The notes: a model not told the origin generated them from the sequence alone. 64,000 nucleotides of DNA from Virgibacillus halodenitrificans JCM 12304 (GCF_001310895.1 NZ_BAZS01000003.1:62001-126000), one strand, 5' to 3'. Counted from the first letter of the stretch, positions 44,449-54,224 are shown. Translations and numbers: made by a program.

Positions 44449-45318
44449 ATGCGTATAACACAAGGAATGCTATCCAATAATATGTTAAGAAATCTTTCTT
44501 CCAGTTATAATAAAATGGGGAACTTGATGGACCAACTTAACACAGGGAAAAAAATCACGCGTCCATCTGATGATCCGGTTATTGCAATGAAAGGTATTAA
44601 TTATCGTAATCGTGTGACTGAAGTCGAGCAGTTTGAGCGTAATACGATTGAAGTAAATAATTGGATGGATAATTCAGATGCTGCTTTGGATAAGGCGACA
44701 AAAGCAATGCAACGTTTACGAGAGCTTGCTGTGAAAGCCAGTAATGGTACAAATGAATCTCAGGAGCTTGAAAGTATTCGCTCTGAGGTAAGTCAGTTAA
44801 AAGAGCACTTAAGGGATATTGCCCAAACTGAAGTGAATGGAAAATACATTTTCAATGGAACAAAAACCGATCAGCCACCAAATGTGGATCTGGAAAACGG
44901 AACATTCACTGCAGATTCTTCCTCTGTAGAAATAGAAGTAGCAAAAGGAATTAAGCTAAAAGCAAATGTAAATGCAGAAGAAGTATTTGGTGATATTTTT
45001 CAAAGTGTAAATGATTTTGAAAAAGCTTTGAATGAGGGTTCCGACAAGATAACAGAAAGTATTTCCGATATTGATGAAGGTATAAATAAAATTATAAACT
45101 CTCGTGCAGATTTAGGTGCACGAATGAACCGCCTTGAATTAGTTGAAAATAGGTTGAGTGAGCAAAATATTATCGCAACGAAAGCAATGTCAGATAATGA
45201 AGATATTGATTATGAAAAGGCGATTACAGAATTGATTACACAGGAAAGTATCCATCGAGCAGCATTGTCAACAGGCTCCCGGATTATTCAGCCATCTTTA
45301 GTTGATTTTCTAAGATAG
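44449..45318 (+). CDS. flgL: Flagellar hook-associated protein 3, FlgL
   Basis: 289 residues. The N-terminal flagellin-like helix (NNMLRNLSSSYNKMGNLMDQ, LNTGKKI, RPSDDPV) and C-terminal helix (RLSEQNIIATKAMSDNED) are typical of FlgL. It is the second junction protein beneath the filament. Confidence 0.96.
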   Translation: MRITQGMLSNNMLRNLSSSYNKMGNLMDQLNTGKKITRPSDDPVIAMKGINYRNRVTEVEQFERNTIEVNNWMDNSDAALDKATKAMQRLRELAVKASNGTNESQELESIRSEVSQLKEHLRDIAQTEVNGKYIFNGTKTDQPPNVDLENGTFTADSSSVEIEVAKGIKLKANVNAEEVFGDIFQSVNDFEKALNEGSDKITESISDIDEGINKIINSRADLGARMNRLELVENRLSEQNIIATKAMSDNEDIDYEKAITELITQESIHRAALSTGSRIIQPSLVDFLR

Positions 45319-45330
45319 GATAACAAATTG

Positions 45331-45360
45331 GCCCTGCACACTTTTGACTGCAGGGTTTTC
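45331..45360 (+). terminator. Possible attenuator hairpin between flgL and yviE
   Basis: CCCTGCA pairs with TGCAGGG and is followed by TTTTC, inside what is otherwise an operon. Confidence 0.6.
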
Positions 45361-45383
45361 CCGTTCAGAGAGGAGGGAACGTC

Positions 45384-45947
45384 TTGCAAATACCTCAGAT
45401 AAGAATCAACTCTCGATCAGCTACTATTCAATTAAAAACAACACCAGCACGGCAAGAGATTGAGCAGCCCAAGGCAGATTTATCCATACAACAACCAAAA
45501 GCAAAAATGGAAATCAGGACAACCCCCTCAAAATTAATGATAGACCAAAGTCAAGCATGGGAACAAATGAATCGAATGCATGTTTTCAAGTTGAACGATA
45601 GATTTGCAGAAGAAGGACGTCGTGGTCTTTTGGCAGGAATTGAGAGACGTGCCGGGCAGGGAAGAGAGTTAATGCAAATTGAAAATAAGGGAAATCCTAT
45701 AGCTAATCAGGCAGAACAAAACGGCCATGATGGAATGAAATCTTTAGGAATAAAATTTATTCCTTCGCATTTTTCAGTGAAAACAACCTACCAACCTGCT
45801 AAAGTAGACATTAATGTAAAAGAGAATAAACCAGAAATAAACGTTCAACCAAATAAAGTTATACATAGATATAAAGCTGGTAGTGTTGATGTCCAAATGA
45901 AAAGTTACTCAAACCTGGAAATAGACTTTGTAAATATCACAGTGTAG
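45384..45947 (+). CDS. yviE: YviE (DUF6470 family) flagellar-cluster protein
   Basis: 187 residues. Short repeats of a beta-strand pattern recur, such as PQIRINSRSATIQLKTTPA, QPKADLSIQQPKAKMEI, and VDINVKENKPEINVQP. TTG start after AGGAGGG. It is in the same place as yviE between flgL and fliW in Bacillus subtilis. Its function is unknown. Confidence 0.85.
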   Translation: MQIPQIRINSRSATIQLKTTPARQEIEQPKADLSIQQPKAKMEIRTTPSKLMIDQSQAWEQMNRMHVFKLNDRFAEEGRRGLLAGIERRAGQGRELMQIENKGNPIANQAEQNGHDGMKSLGIKFIPSHFSVKTTYQPAKVDINVKENKPEINVQPNKVIHRYKAGSVDVQMKSYSNLEIDFVNITV

Positions 45948-45963
45948 TAGAGGAGGAAATGAA

Positions 45964-46407
45964 ATGATTGTGGATACAAAATATTCAGGAGAGCTAGAAA
46001 TTGAAGAGACTGAGATTATCTTTTTCAAAACAGGGTTGCCGGGATTTCAAGAAGAAACTAAATTTTTACTGATTGATTTCCCAGATAATCCTGTTTTTCA
46101 AATTCTTCAGTCGGTTCAGACCCCCACAACTGCTTTTATCGTCACAAACCCCTATTATATATATCAAGATTATGAATTTGACCTTGATGAGAATATTATG
46201 GAGCAGTTAAACATTCGCAGCGAAAAGGAAATCGTAGTACTTTCAATTGTAACGGTTAAAGAGCCATTTCAAGATAGCACGTTAAATTTGAAGGCACCCA
46301 TTATTTTAAACCCTGTACGCAAATTGGCGAAGCAATATATTCTTACGGAAGAAACCTACCAGATTAAAACACCATTGAACCCAAATGCTACAATGGGGGG
46401 AAGATAA
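45964..46407 (+). CDS. fliW: Flagellar assembly factor FliW
   Basis: 147 residues, FliW family with [14 protein letters not shown] near the N terminus and KAPIILNP near residue 118. FliW binds flagellin and, when free, binds CsrA, so that flagellin translation is homeostatically controlled. It ends 2 bases before csrA, its partner. Confidence 0.95.
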   Translation: MIVDTKYSGELEIEETEIIFFKTGLPGFQEETKFLLIDFPDNPVFQILQSVQTPTTAFIVTNPYYIYQDYEFDLDENIMEQLNIRSEKEIVVLSIVTVKEPFQDSTLNLKAPIILNPVRKLAKQYILTEETYQIKTPLNPNATMGGR

Positions 46408-46409
46408 CT

Positions 46410-46634
46410 ATGTTGGTACTGGCGAGGAAAATAAATGAAGCTATTCAGATCGGTGAAGATATTGAAATAAAAGTATTATCCATCGAAGGCGACCAAGTCA
46501 AGCTAGGAATTGAAGCGCCAAGGAAGACAGATATCTATCGAAAGGAAATTTACTTGGATATTCAACATGAAAACGATCAAGCAGCTAACTTACCTTCTGA
46601 TCTTTTGCAATTACTAAATAAAAGTAAAAAATAA
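46410..46634 (+). CDS. csrA: Carbon storage regulator CsrA
   Basis: 74 residues beginning [18 protein letters not shown], the standard CsrA start, with the RNA-binding segment [16 protein letters not shown]. It represses flagellin translation in Bacillus and is antagonised by FliW just upstream. The hag flagellin gene, normally next, is not found here. Confidence 0.96.
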   Translation: MLVLARKINEAIQIGEDIEIKVLSIEGDQVKLGIEAPRKTDIYRKEIYLDIQHENDQAANLPSDLLQLLNKSKK

Positions 46635-46707
46635 TTGATTTCCCTTTAAGTTTTCACTTAACAAACCGATAGAAAGAATAAACGATATGGTTTGAGGAGA
46701 TGTGATT

Positions 46708-47073
46708 ATGCGATTAGAACAAGTATCACACGGATCGCAGCAAAATAAACTTCAGGGAAATAACACTCAATTGCTACCAGATTCTGAAAAATCCCAACAA
46801 CAGATAAAACTTGATGGGAAAGCGTTGCTACCAACTGATAACACAATAACGAAAGATAAATTGAGAAGTGTAACAGAAAAATTAAATGAGTTTGTAGAAC
46901 CGTTAAAAACCGATTTAAAATTTGTTTTTCATGAAAAACTTAATGAATACTACGTAACAGTTGTTAATCCGTTAACAGATGAAGTAATTAAAGAAATTCC
47001 ACCAAAAAAAATGCTGGATATGTATGCTGATATGGCAGAATTAATGGGGCTTATGATTGATGAAAAAATTTAG
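46708..47073 (+). CDS. flaG: FlaG-like flagellar protein (YvyC)
   Basis: 121 residues. The FlaG domain lies in the C-terminal half: LKFVFHEKLNEYYVTVVN and EVIKEIPPKKMLDMYADM. The N terminus is Gln/Asn-rich and variable. ATG 46708 is 9 bases after GAGGAG. In Bacillus subtilis the order is yvyC-fliD-fliS; here fliD is missing between flaG and fliS. Confidence 0.88.
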   Translation: MRLEQVSHGSQQNKLQGNNTQLLPDSEKSQQQIKLDGKALLPTDNTITKDKLRSVTEKLNEFVEPLKTDLKFVFHEKLNEYYVTVVNPLTDEVIKEIPPKKMLDMYADMAELMGLMIDEKI

Positions 47074-47127
47074 CAATTAAACTAAGCTTTAACCAGGGTG
47101 GAAAGAATTCTTGAAGGAGTGAGAAAG

Positions 47128-47529
47128 TTGTCACTTAATAAACAATACCAAACCTACCAAAATAATGCGGTAAATACTGCTTCAGGTGGAGAACTAACCT
47201 TAATGCTCTATAATGGATGTATGAAGTTTATTAAACAAGCAATCAAGGACTTGGAAAACAAGAATTATGAGGCTAAAAATACTAATATCCAAAAAGCGCA
47301 AAATATTATACAGGAATTAATGTTAACCTTGGACCAAAAGGTTGAAATTTCTAAACAAATCCTTCCTCTTTATGAGTTTATGCAGTTCCAGCTTAGAGAG
47401 GGAAATATTAAAAATGATCCTTCGTTTCTCATAGAGGCACTGGAATTCATTACTGAGTTTAGAGACACGTGGAAAGAAGTTATGTTGAAAAATAAGAAGG
47501 CACAACCTGTCCAAGGCGCTCAAGTATAA
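47128..47529 (+). CDS. fliS: Flagellin export chaperone FliS
   Basis: 133 residues. The FliS start QYQTYQNNAVNTASGGELTL and the helix LMLYNGCMKFIKQA are diagnostic. It binds flagellin before export. TTG 47128 lies 8 bases after AAGGAG; the GTG 47098 frame extension upstream has no ribosome binding site. The stop overlaps the next ATG (TAATG). Confidence 0.94.
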   Translation: MSLNKQYQTYQNNAVNTASGGELTLMLYNGCMKFIKQAIKDLENKNYEAKNTNIQKAQNIIQELMLTLDQKVEISKQILPLYEFMQFQLREGNIKNDPSFLIEALEFITEFRDTWKEVMLKNKKAQPVQGAQV

Positions 47530-47882
47530 TGAACCGTCTAGAAGTTTTATTGGAACAAACAGAACAATTACAGGATGTGCTTAATCAGGAAAGAAATCAT
47601 AAAAATCGAGCGGAAATTATTGAACAAGTGAACCAATTAATTGAAAAGAGAGATGAGAGTCTAACAGATATTAAGCCTCCGTATACAAAGGAAGAGGAGC
47701 TTCTCGGAAAGAAATTGGTGCAGCTTAATACAGAAATTGAACAATTGATGCAAGAAATTTTTACAGAATTAAAAGCAGAAATACAACAAGTGAAGAAGCA
47801 AAAGCGAACAAATCGAAAATATATAAATCCATATGAAAAAGTAAATTCCTCAGATGCTATGTTTTTGGACAGTAAAAAATAA
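47529..47882 (+). CDS. fliT: FliT-like flagellar chaperone
   Basis: 117 residues, mostly helical and Glu/Gln/Lys-rich, overlapping fliS by 1 base and closing the flagellar cluster with a terminator. The position and composition match FliT/YvzG of Bacilli, a chaperone for the cap protein FliD. Sequence conservation is low, so the assignment rests largely on context. Confidence 0.75.
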   Translation: MNRLEVLLEQTEQLQDVLNQERNHKNRAEIIEQVNQLIEKRDESLTDIKPPYTKEEELLGKKLVQLNTEIEQLMQEIFTELKAEIQQVKKQKRTNRKYINPYEKVNSSDAMFLDSKK

Positions 47883-47907
47883 CTTCATAAATGAAGTTAT
47901 TTTTTAT
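47877..47907 (+). terminator. Rho-independent terminator of the flagellar cluster
   Basis: AAATAACTTCAT pairs with ATGAAGTTATTT around a 2-base loop, followed by T tracts. Confidence 0.9.
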
Positions 47908-48019
47908 AAATTGTTTTAAATGATAGAATTATGAAATATTAACTAATTGTAAACAGTGTGTAAATAGCTTTACAACAAGGTTTCAAACCACCATAAGAAA
48001 TAATAGCAATTAATGAGTG

Positions 48020-48056
48020 GTTTAAGCAGGAATTTTGGTGGGAAACATAGTATAAT
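48020..48056 (+). promoter_or_regulatory. Overlapping SigB- and SigH-like promoter elements of hpf
   Basis: GTTTAA (48020-48025) and GGGAAA (48040-48045), 14 bases apart, resemble SigB (GTTTAA/GGGTAT). GCAGGAATT (48026-48034) and ATAGTAT (48047-48053), 12 bases apart, resemble SigH (RNAGGAWWW/RNNGAAT). Bacillus subtilis hpf (yvyD) is known to be read by both factors. TATAAT at 48051-48056 may add a SigA -10. Confidence 0.45.
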
Positions 48057-48087
48057 AAATACATAAGGATGAAAGGAGGACACGTTT

Positions 48088-48645
48088 ATGAAGTTTAACA
48101 TTCGTGGTGAAAATCTTGAGGTGACTGATTCTATACGTGAATACGTAGAGAGGAAGATTAGCAAGCTGGAAAGATACTTTGATACACCCCCAACATCCGA
48201 GGTGCATGTTAATTTAAGTGTCTACAATGATGAGCAGACAATTGAGGTTACTATTCCAATGACAAATCTCTTGTTGCGCGGGGAAGTGCAACATGTTGAC
48301 TTATATGCTGCCATCGACTTGGTCGTTGATAAACTGGAAAGACAAATCAGAAAATATAAGACTAAAGTCAATCGTAAATTTAGACAAGAGGGTTCTCCAA
48401 AGCACGTGTTTGCTGAACTGGAAAGAGAAGCAAATAATGTTGCTGTTGAGGAAGAATCTGATGAAATTGACATTGTGAGAACAAAAAGGTTTGATTTAAA
48501 GCCAATGGATTCTGAAGAAGCTGTGCTTCAAATGGATATGCTTGGCCACTCATTTTATGTTTTTACAAATGCTATTACAAACGAAACAAATGTCGTTTAT
48601 CGCAGAAAAGACGGCAAGTATGGACTAATTGAACCAAATGCGTAA
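48088..48645 (+). CDS. hpf: Ribosome hibernation-promoting factor, long form
   Basis: 185 residues. The N-terminal S30AE/HPF domain (about 1-100; FNIRGENLEVTDSIREYVER) binds the decoding site. The C-terminal dimerisation domain (about 125-185; FDLKPMDSEEAVLQMDMLGH then YVFTNAITNETNVVYRRKDG) makes 100S ribosome dimers. It has a strong AAAGGAGG ribosome binding site. Bacillus order hpf-secA is preserved except for the insert between them. Confidence 0.96.
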   Translation: MKFNIRGENLEVTDSIREYVERKISKLERYFDTPPTSEVHVNLSVYNDEQTIEVTIPMTNLLLRGEVQHVDLYAAIDLVVDKLERQIRKYKTKVNRKFRQEGSPKHVFAELEREANNVAVEEESDEIDIVRTKRFDLKPMDSEEAVLQMDMLGHSFYVFTNAITNETNVVYRRKDGKYGLIEPNA

Positions 48646-48665
48646 TAAAAAATAATGATGATACA

Positions 48666-48702
48666 AAAAGCGATCCTTCTATTAGAGGATCGCTTTTTTT
48701 GA
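48666..48702 (+). terminator. Rho-independent terminator of hpf
   Basis: AAAAAGCGATCCT pairs with AGGATCGCTTTTT. Confidence 0.95.
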
Positions 48703-48778
48703 GTATCTTCGTTTAAGCTTTAGTTTCAAAATATATTGGAGGTGTAGAATGTTCAGCAAAATAGACAAGCTGCTGCGA

Positions 48779-49036
48779 AGTAACTTGGTATTATTGTGAA
48801 TGGCTGTTTTTAAATATTTAAAGCTACATAAATGCGATTTGGAGAGCATTTTGCCGCCATTGCTATTTATTGCAAAGGGAACCTTTCACACCTCCGGGCA
48901 CAAGTGCGACATCTCTTCATTACCTCTGCCGCCTGGCATGGCCTCTGCCGCTCGCGGAAAGAGAAATATTTCCCCGTATAGTGGTGTTTTTACGCAGCCT
49001 CTATATTCTTGGTTAGTTCGGAGTTTACTACTACTT
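48779..49036. repeat. GC-rich structured intergenic repeat, short copy, inverted
   Basis: The reverse complement of this segment aligns with both ends of the 6285-6830 element, with most of the middle deleted. Shared blocks include TTTCACACCTCCGGG, ACAAG-GCGACATCT, GGCATGGCCTC, CGCGGAAAG, AAATATTTCCC and GCAGCCTCTATATTCTT. The ORF that can be drawn through it (48800-49063) is repeat sequence, not a protein gene. It lies between hpf and secA, where Bacillus normally has no insert. Confidence 0.7.
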
Positions 49037-49130
49037 TGTGAAAATAAAAGTTGTTTTAATTAATGTTTATACAACAGCTTTCACATTAGAATCGGGTTCA
49101 GGTCTATGATCTATACTATCTCTGTCAATA

Positions 49131-49243
49131 TTTGTCGAACGAATAACCAATTTGTATATTTGGACTTTCGATTTGCTGCATTTGTCTATATATTCAATTA
49201 TTTCTTGTCGAATATCTTGCAATAAAGAGAATTACTTGTCGAA
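49131..49243 (+). promoter_or_regulatory. Three Spo0A boxes
   Basis: TTTGTCGAA at 49131-49139 is an exact 0A box. CTTGTCGAA at 49204-49212 and 49235-49243 match 8 of 9. All face the same way, 73 and 31 bases apart, near whole helical turns. They lie upstream of the 50-residue ORF at 49331, with a TATAAA at 49296-49301 as a possible -10. Confidence 0.6.
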
Positions 49244-49330
49244 ACAGAGGCTAAATTTCAAAAATGGCAATTAGCCTTTATACCTAGATATGTGTTATAA
49301 ATAGGTCAATAGATACAAGGTGGTGAATAA

Positions 49331-49483
49331 ATGAAAAGAGAAGAAAGGGAGGCACTTAATAACTTAGAGAGAAAGGTTCATAAACATGAAGAGACCATTG
49401 CGCAGCTTATTGAGATTATAGCTGCGACTAATCAAAGAATTACACAGCTGCATGAAAAACAAAGAAAAAGTTTCTCCTTATGA
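49331..49483 (+). CDS. Small coiled-coil protein, 50 residues
   Basis: The ORF starts 5-6 bases after AAGGTGGTG and encodes a highly charged helical peptide. The core EALNNLERKVHKHEETIAQL and IEIIAATNQRITQLHEKQ shows heptad spacing like SlyX-type short coiled coils. There is no signal or membrane segment. Three Spo0A boxes upstream and a hairpin terminator 70 bases downstream support a true gene expressed at the transition to stationary phase or sporulation. I do not recognise a named homologue. Confidence 0.65.
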   Translation: MKREEREALNNLERKVHKHEETIAQLIEIIAATNQRITQLHEKQRKSFSL

Positions 49484-49552
49484 TTCAACTATATTAACCT
49501 TCGCAGGAAAGTCAATGACTTTTCACACATATCTTCGTACTATCCTTCAATT

Positions 49553-49588
49553 AAAAAGAGTAGTTCATCCCCGAACTGCTCTTTTTGT
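49553..49588 (+). terminator. Rho-independent terminator
   Basis: AAAAGAGTAGTTC pairs with GAACTGCTCTTTT, followed by TGTTA. Confidence 0.85.
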
Positions 49589-49734
49589 TATTCTCTCACT
49601 CTGACGTACATGCAGTTGTCATCCAACTTTAGATAGTGTTATTATTATATATGGACGATTAAATATGCAAAAACGTATATAAAGTATGTAGAAATGATGA
49701 AGAATATTTTTATATAGATTGAGGAGCGTTAACT

Positions 49735-52248
49735 ATGGCTGGATTAATTAAAAAGATCTTTGGTGATGGAAATCAAAGACAGCTTAACCGTCTACAAAAA
49801 AAAGTAGATCAAATAGAAGAATTAGAAATCGATATAAGTAAGTTGTCTGATGCAGGACTTCAAGAGAAAACAAATGAATTTAAACAGCGTTACGAAAATG
49901 GGGAAGATTTGGATAGCTTACTTGTTGAAGCATATGCGGTGGTACGAGAAGCTGCCAAACGTGTATTAGGTATGAGACCTTTCCAAACCCAGCTTATGGG
50001 TGCCATTGCACTTCATGAAGGTAATATTGCAGAAATGAAAACAGGGGAAGGTAAAACACTTGCTTCAACTATGCCTGCATATCTTAATGCAATTTCAGGT
50101 AAAGGTGTGCATATTATAACTGTTAATGAATATTTAGCAGATCGTGACGCAAAAGAGATGGGAGAACTCTTTCATTTTCTAGGACTGACTGTCGGATTAA
50201 ATGGGAATGGATTAACTAAAGAAGAGAAAAAAGAAGCATACTTATGTGATATCACTTATGGAACCAATAATGAATATGGTTTTGATTACTTAAGGGATAA
50301 TATGGTGCTATATAAGGATCAAATGGTACAACGACCTTTAAATTACGCCATTATCGATGAGGTGGATTCCATTTTAATTGATGAAGCAAGAACACCTCTT
50401 ATTATCTCTGGATCTGCAAAAAAATCTGCATCCCTTTATCAGCAAGCAAATAGTTTTGTTGGTACGTTAAATCGTGAGGGTGACTATACGTATGATGAAA
50501 AAACAAAGGGAGTTCAGCTAACTGAGGAAGGAATAAACAAAGCTGAACGCTATTTTTCTATTGAAAATTTATTTGATTTAAACAACGTTTCGCTTACACA
50601 TCATATTAACCAAGCACTAAAAGCACATGTTTCGATGCACCGCGATACAGACTATGTAGTACAAGATGAAGAAGTTGTTATTGTGGATCAGTTTACTGGG
50701 CGTTTAATGAAGGGGCGTCGTTACAGTGATGGCCTTCATCAGGCAATTGAAGCAAAAGAGGGACTGCAAATACAGAATGAAAGTATGACCCTTGCTTCCA
50801 TCACCTTCCAAAACTTTTTCCGTATGTATAACAAGCTTGCCGGTATGACGGGTACTGCTAAAACAGAGGAAGAAGAATTCCGGAATATTTATAATATGGA
50901 TGTATTGGCAATACCAACGAATAAACCAATAGTAAGAGAAGACCGTGCAGATTTAATCTATAAATCCATGCAAGGCAAATTTCAGGCAGTAGTGGAGGAA
51001 ATTAAAGAAAGATATGAAGCAGGACAGCCTGTATTAGTAGGTACGGTCGCTGTAGAAACATCTGAGCTAATTTCACAGCTATTAAAGAAGGCCGGAGTAA
51101 AACATAATGTTTTAAATGCTAAAAACCACTATCGAGAGGCTGAAATTATAGAAAATGCTGGTCAAAGGGGTTCAGTAACGATTGCAACCAATATGGCTGG
51201 GCGTGGAACTGATATTAAGCTTGGAGAAGGTGTGAAAGAATTAGGCGGGCTCGCTGTAATAGGTACAGAACGGCACGAATCACGCCGAATTGATAATCAG
51301 TTGAGAGGGCGTTCTGGCCGTCAGGGTGATCCCGGACTAACACAATTCTACTTATCAATGGAAGATGAGCTGATGCGTCGGTTTGGCTCAGATAATTTAA
51401 AAAATATGATGGAGCGTTTAGGAATGGATGACAGCCAACCAATCGAAAGTAAGATGGTTTCCCGTGCTGTAGAATCTGCTCAAAAGCGTGTGGAAGGAAA
51501 TAACTTTGATGCACGTAAAACGGTTCTCTCTTATGATGATGTATTAAGAGAACAGCGCGAAATTATTTACAAACAACGTTTTGACGTAATTGATTCTGAT
51601 AAAAACCTGAGAGAGATTATTGAAAACATGATACTATCTACTGTGACCCGGGTAGTTGCTACACATACAGGCGATGACGACGACAGTAATTGGGATTATA
51701 AGGCTATTCTCGAGTTTGTACATGGAAGCCTTCTAGATTACGAAGATATTAAAGAAGAGGATTTAAAAGGGAAAGATCCTGAAGAAATGAATGAACTGAT
51801 CATGGATAAAGTACGTGGTCGTTATGACGAGAAAGAGCAAGAACTTACAGAGGAACAAATGCGTGAATTTGAAAAAGTTATTTTACTGCGCACGGTTGAC
51901 TCTAAGTGGATGGATCATATTGATCAAATGGACCAACTTCGCCAAGGAATACATTTACGAGCATACGGTCAAAATGATCCGCTTCGTGAGTATCAAATGG
52001 AAGGTTTTGCTATGTTTGAAGCGATGGTTGAGAATATAGAAGAAGAAGTTTCTAAATATATTATGAAAGCTCAAATCCGTGATAACCTACAACGCCAGGA
52101 AGTAGTTAAAGATACACAAGCAGTTTCCGGAAGTCAAGAAGACAAAAAGAAAACTAATAAACCTTATGTGAAAAAAAGTAATGTAGGTAGGAATGATCCT
52201 TGTCCATGTGGCAGTGGTAAAAAGTATAAAAACTGTCATGGTAAGTAA
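49735..52248 (+). CDS. secA: Preprotein translocase ATPase SecA
   Basis: 837 residues. The motor of the Sec export pathway. Walker A is [10 protein letters not shown] near residue 100-109, Walker B/DEAD-like is [16 protein letters not shown] near 208, and NBD2 has [12 protein letters not shown] and [11 protein letters not shown]. The C-terminal zinc-binding tail is [18 protein letters not shown]. The length fits Bacillus SecA1. It supplies export for the many secreted proteins in the window. Confidence 0.98.
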   Translation: MAGLIKKIFGDGNQRQLNRLQKKVDQIEELEIDISKLSDAGLQEKTNEFKQRYENGEDLDSLLVEAYAVVREAAKRVLGMRPFQTQLMGAIALHEGNIAEMKTGEGKTLASTMPAYLNAISGKGVHIITVNEYLADRDAKEMGELFHFLGLTVGLNGNGLTKEEKKEAYLCDITYGTNNEYGFDYLRDNMVLYKDQMVQRPLNYAIIDEVDSILIDEARTPLIISGSAKKSASLYQQANSFVGTLNREGDYTYDEKTKGVQLTEEGINKAERYFSIENLFDLNNVSLTHHINQALKAHVSMHRDTDYVVQDEEVVIVDQFTGRLMKGRRYSDGLHQAIEAKEGLQIQNESMTLASITFQNFFRMYNKLAGMTGTAKTEEEEFRNIYNMDVLAIPTNKPIVREDRADLIYKSMQGKFQAVVEEIKERYEAGQPVLVGTVAVETSELISQLLKKAGVKHNVLNAKNHYREAEIIENAGQRGSVTIATNMAGRGTDIKLGEGVKELGGLAVIGTERHESRRIDNQLRGRSGRQGDPGLTQFYLSMEDELMRRFGSDNLKNMMERLGMDDSQPIESKMVSRAVESAQKRVEGNNFDARKTVLSYDDVLREQREIIYKQRFDVIDSDKNLREIIENMILSTVTRVVATHTGDDDDSNWDYKAILEFVHGSLLDYEDIKEEDLKGKDPEEMNELIMDKVRGRYDEKEQELTEEQMREFEKVILLRTVDSKWMDHIDQMDQLRQGIHLRAYGQNDPLREYQMEGFAMFEAMVENIEEEVSKYIMKAQIRDNLQRQEVVKDTQAVSGSQEDKKKTNKPYVKKSNVGRNDPCPCGSGKKYKNCHGK

Positions 52249-52250
52249 AC

Positions 52251-52285
52251 ATGAAACACTCCTCTTATGGTGGAGTGTTTCATGC
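52251..52285 (+). terminator. Hairpin between secA and prfB
   Basis: ATGAAACACTCC pairs with GGAGTGTTTCAT. There is no T run, so termination efficiency is doubtful. Confidence 0.55.
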
Positions 52286-52311
52286 TTTAAATATAGTGAA
52301 GAGGTGAGAAA

Positions 52312-53416
52312 ATGGAATTGGTAGAAATTAGAAATGAATTGGATAAAATGTTAAAACGAATCGAAGACTTTAGGGGGTCTCTTTGACTTAGATGAAAAGA
52401 GAGCTAGAATTAAAGAACTTGAATTAAACATGTCTGAACCATCATTTTGGGATAATCAGGATGAGGCCCAAAAAGTAATTAATGAGGTAAATGGGTTAAA
52501 GGGATATGTTACCAACTTTGAATACCTTGAGGAACGCCTGGAAGATCTGGAAGTTTCTTTCGAGCTTGTTAAGGAAGAAAATGATAAGGAATTGTTTGAG
52601 GAATTAAATGAGGACGTAACTCTTATAAAAAAAGAAATAAATAATTTTGAGTTGCAAATGCTATTAAGTGAGCCCTATGATGCAAACAACGCTATTTTAG
52701 AATTGCATCCGGGAGCAGGTGGAACTGAATCCCAAGACTGGGCAAGTATGCTGCTTCGCATGTACCAACGTTGGGCAGAAAGTAAAGATTTTAAAGTAGA
52801 AATGCTCGATTATCTTCCGGGTGATGAAGCTGGTGTTAAAAGCGTTACATTACTTATTAAAGGGCATAATGCATACGGGTATCTGAAAGCTGAAAAAGGA
52901 GTCCATCGTTTAGTTCGTATTTCGCCATTTGATTCCTCCGGACGCAGACATACGTCATTTGTATCTTGTGAAATTATGCCGGAATTAACAGATGATGTTG
53001 ATATTGATGTGAAAACGGAGGATATTAAAATAGACACTTATCGAGCCAGTGGTGCGGGTGGCCAACATGTAAATACTACGGACTCCGCTGTACGAATCAC
53101 CCATATACCAACAAATGTGATCGTTACTTGCCAAAATGAGCGTTCCCAAATTAAAAACAGGGAAGCTGCAATGAAAATGCTGAAATCTAAACTATATCAG
53201 CTGGAAATTGAACGACAACAAAAGGAATTAGATGAGATACGAGGAGAGCAGAAAGAAATTGGGTGGGGAAGTCAAATTCGCTCCTATGTTTTCCATCCAT
53301 ACTCTATGGTAAAAGATCATCGCACGAACGTAGAGGTTGGAAATACTCAAGGTGTTATGGATGGAGATATCGATCCATTTATCGATGCATTTTTGCGCTC
53401 TAAAATTAATGCATAA
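52312..53416 (+). CDS. prfB: Peptide chain release factor 2 with programmed +1 frameshift
   Basis: The first 24 codons (52312-52383) end at an in-frame TGA (52384-52386) in the classical context AGGGGGTCTCTTTGAC. The AGGGGG acts as an internal Shine-Dalgarno, and the ribosome slips +1 on CTT-T. Reading resumes at GAC 52385 and gives a protein of about 367 residues, normal for RF2. The catalytic GGQ is in SGAGGQHVN near residue 248. RF2 recognises UGA and UAA, so low RF2 raises its own synthesis. It sits directly after secA as in Bacillus. Confidence 0.96.
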
Positions 53417-53530
53417 TAAAATTTCTTGTGCACAAACTATGAAATATATCACACTTATTACTGTGAAGAATTATTTCACTGAATTGACACAAACTGGCAA
53501 TGTCATTGATTTGCCTATATTACAGTGATG

Positions 53531-53542
53531 ATAACGTTATCG
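53531..53542. promoter_or_regulatory. Perfect 12-bp palindrome upstream of cccB
   Basis: GATAACGTTATC, within TGATAACGTTATCG, resembles a weak cre site (two deviations). It lies 95 bases before the cccB start. Possible CcpA or other operator; not certain. Confidence 0.3.
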
Positions 53543-53636
53543 ATGCGTTATGAAAGGGGTTTTAATTCCCTGGAAAATGGTTATAATAAATTATGATAGT
53601 CATTAATCTAAAATTTGCGTTAGGGGGATTTAAGTT

Positions 53637-53999
53637 ATGAAAAAATGGTTACTAACAGTTCTATTTGGTACTGCTATCGTACTGGCTGCATGTGGCGGCG
53701 GTGACGAAGGTGGTACAGACGAGCAACAAGACTCTGGTGACAATGCAACAGAGGAATCTTCCGAGGGTGGTTCTGTAGATTCAGCAGCGGCTGAGGAAGT
53801 ATTTGAAAGCAATTGTGCTTCATGTCATGGTGCAGATCTTTCCGGTGGAGCAGGCCCTGATCTAACTCAGGTTGGTTCTAAATATTCTGCAGATGAAATT
53901 GCTGATATTATTAAAAATGGTAAAGGTAGTATGCCAGCTGGATTAGTATCTGGTGATGACGTTGACCTTTTGTCTAGCTGGTTAGCTGAAAAGAAATAA
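53637..53999 (+). CDS. cccB: Cytochrome c551, membrane-anchored lipoprotein
   Basis: 120 residues. A lipoprotein signal ends in lipobox LAAC (about 17-20), then an acidic Gly/Ser/Asp-rich linker (about 21-55). A small class-I cytochrome c domain follows with CASCH (60-64) for covalent haem and a Met ligand in GSMPAG near residue 100. It carries electrons outside the membrane, in line with CccB of Bacillus, and could feed the nitrite reductase encoded 6.6 kb downstream (inference). Confidence 0.93.
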   Translation: MKKWLLTVLFGTAIVLAACGGGDEGGTDEQQDSGDNATEESSEGGSVDSAAAEEVFESNCASCHGADLSGGAGPDLTQVGSKYSADEIADIIKNGKGSMPAGLVSGDDVDLLSSWLAEKK

Positions 54000-54008
54000 T
54001 TTTAACAA

Positions 54009-54047
54009 ACAAAAGTCTGGCTTATGGAAAGCCGGACTTTTATTTTT
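54009..54047 (+). terminator. Rho-independent terminator of cccB
   Basis: AAAAGTCTGGCTT pairs with AAGCCGGACTTTT, followed by a T tract. Confidence 0.9.
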
Positions 54048-54224
54048 GGTAGCAAATCATCACACTTCAAGTTAGTTCCTATTCTCCGCTTAATAATTTT
54101 ACAAGTTTATATTACCAGTAACAATTACCCCTTTTTTCTTACAAAAAAACCTATTATATTTCAAATTAGCCAACCTTTGAAACACAAATGTAATAATTTT
54201 ATGTCTAAAAAAACTGGCGAAAGA

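Noticed and set aside
48749..48799. 16-codon ORF with a good GGAGGTG site before the second repeat copy
   Set aside because: Too short to judge. The context is repeat flank, and no conserved peptide is recognised.
48800..49063. 87-residue plus-strand ORF between hpf and secA
   Set aside because: It lies wholly within the second repeat copy and shares stop-free frames only because of GC-rich repeat sequence. No ribosome binding site.
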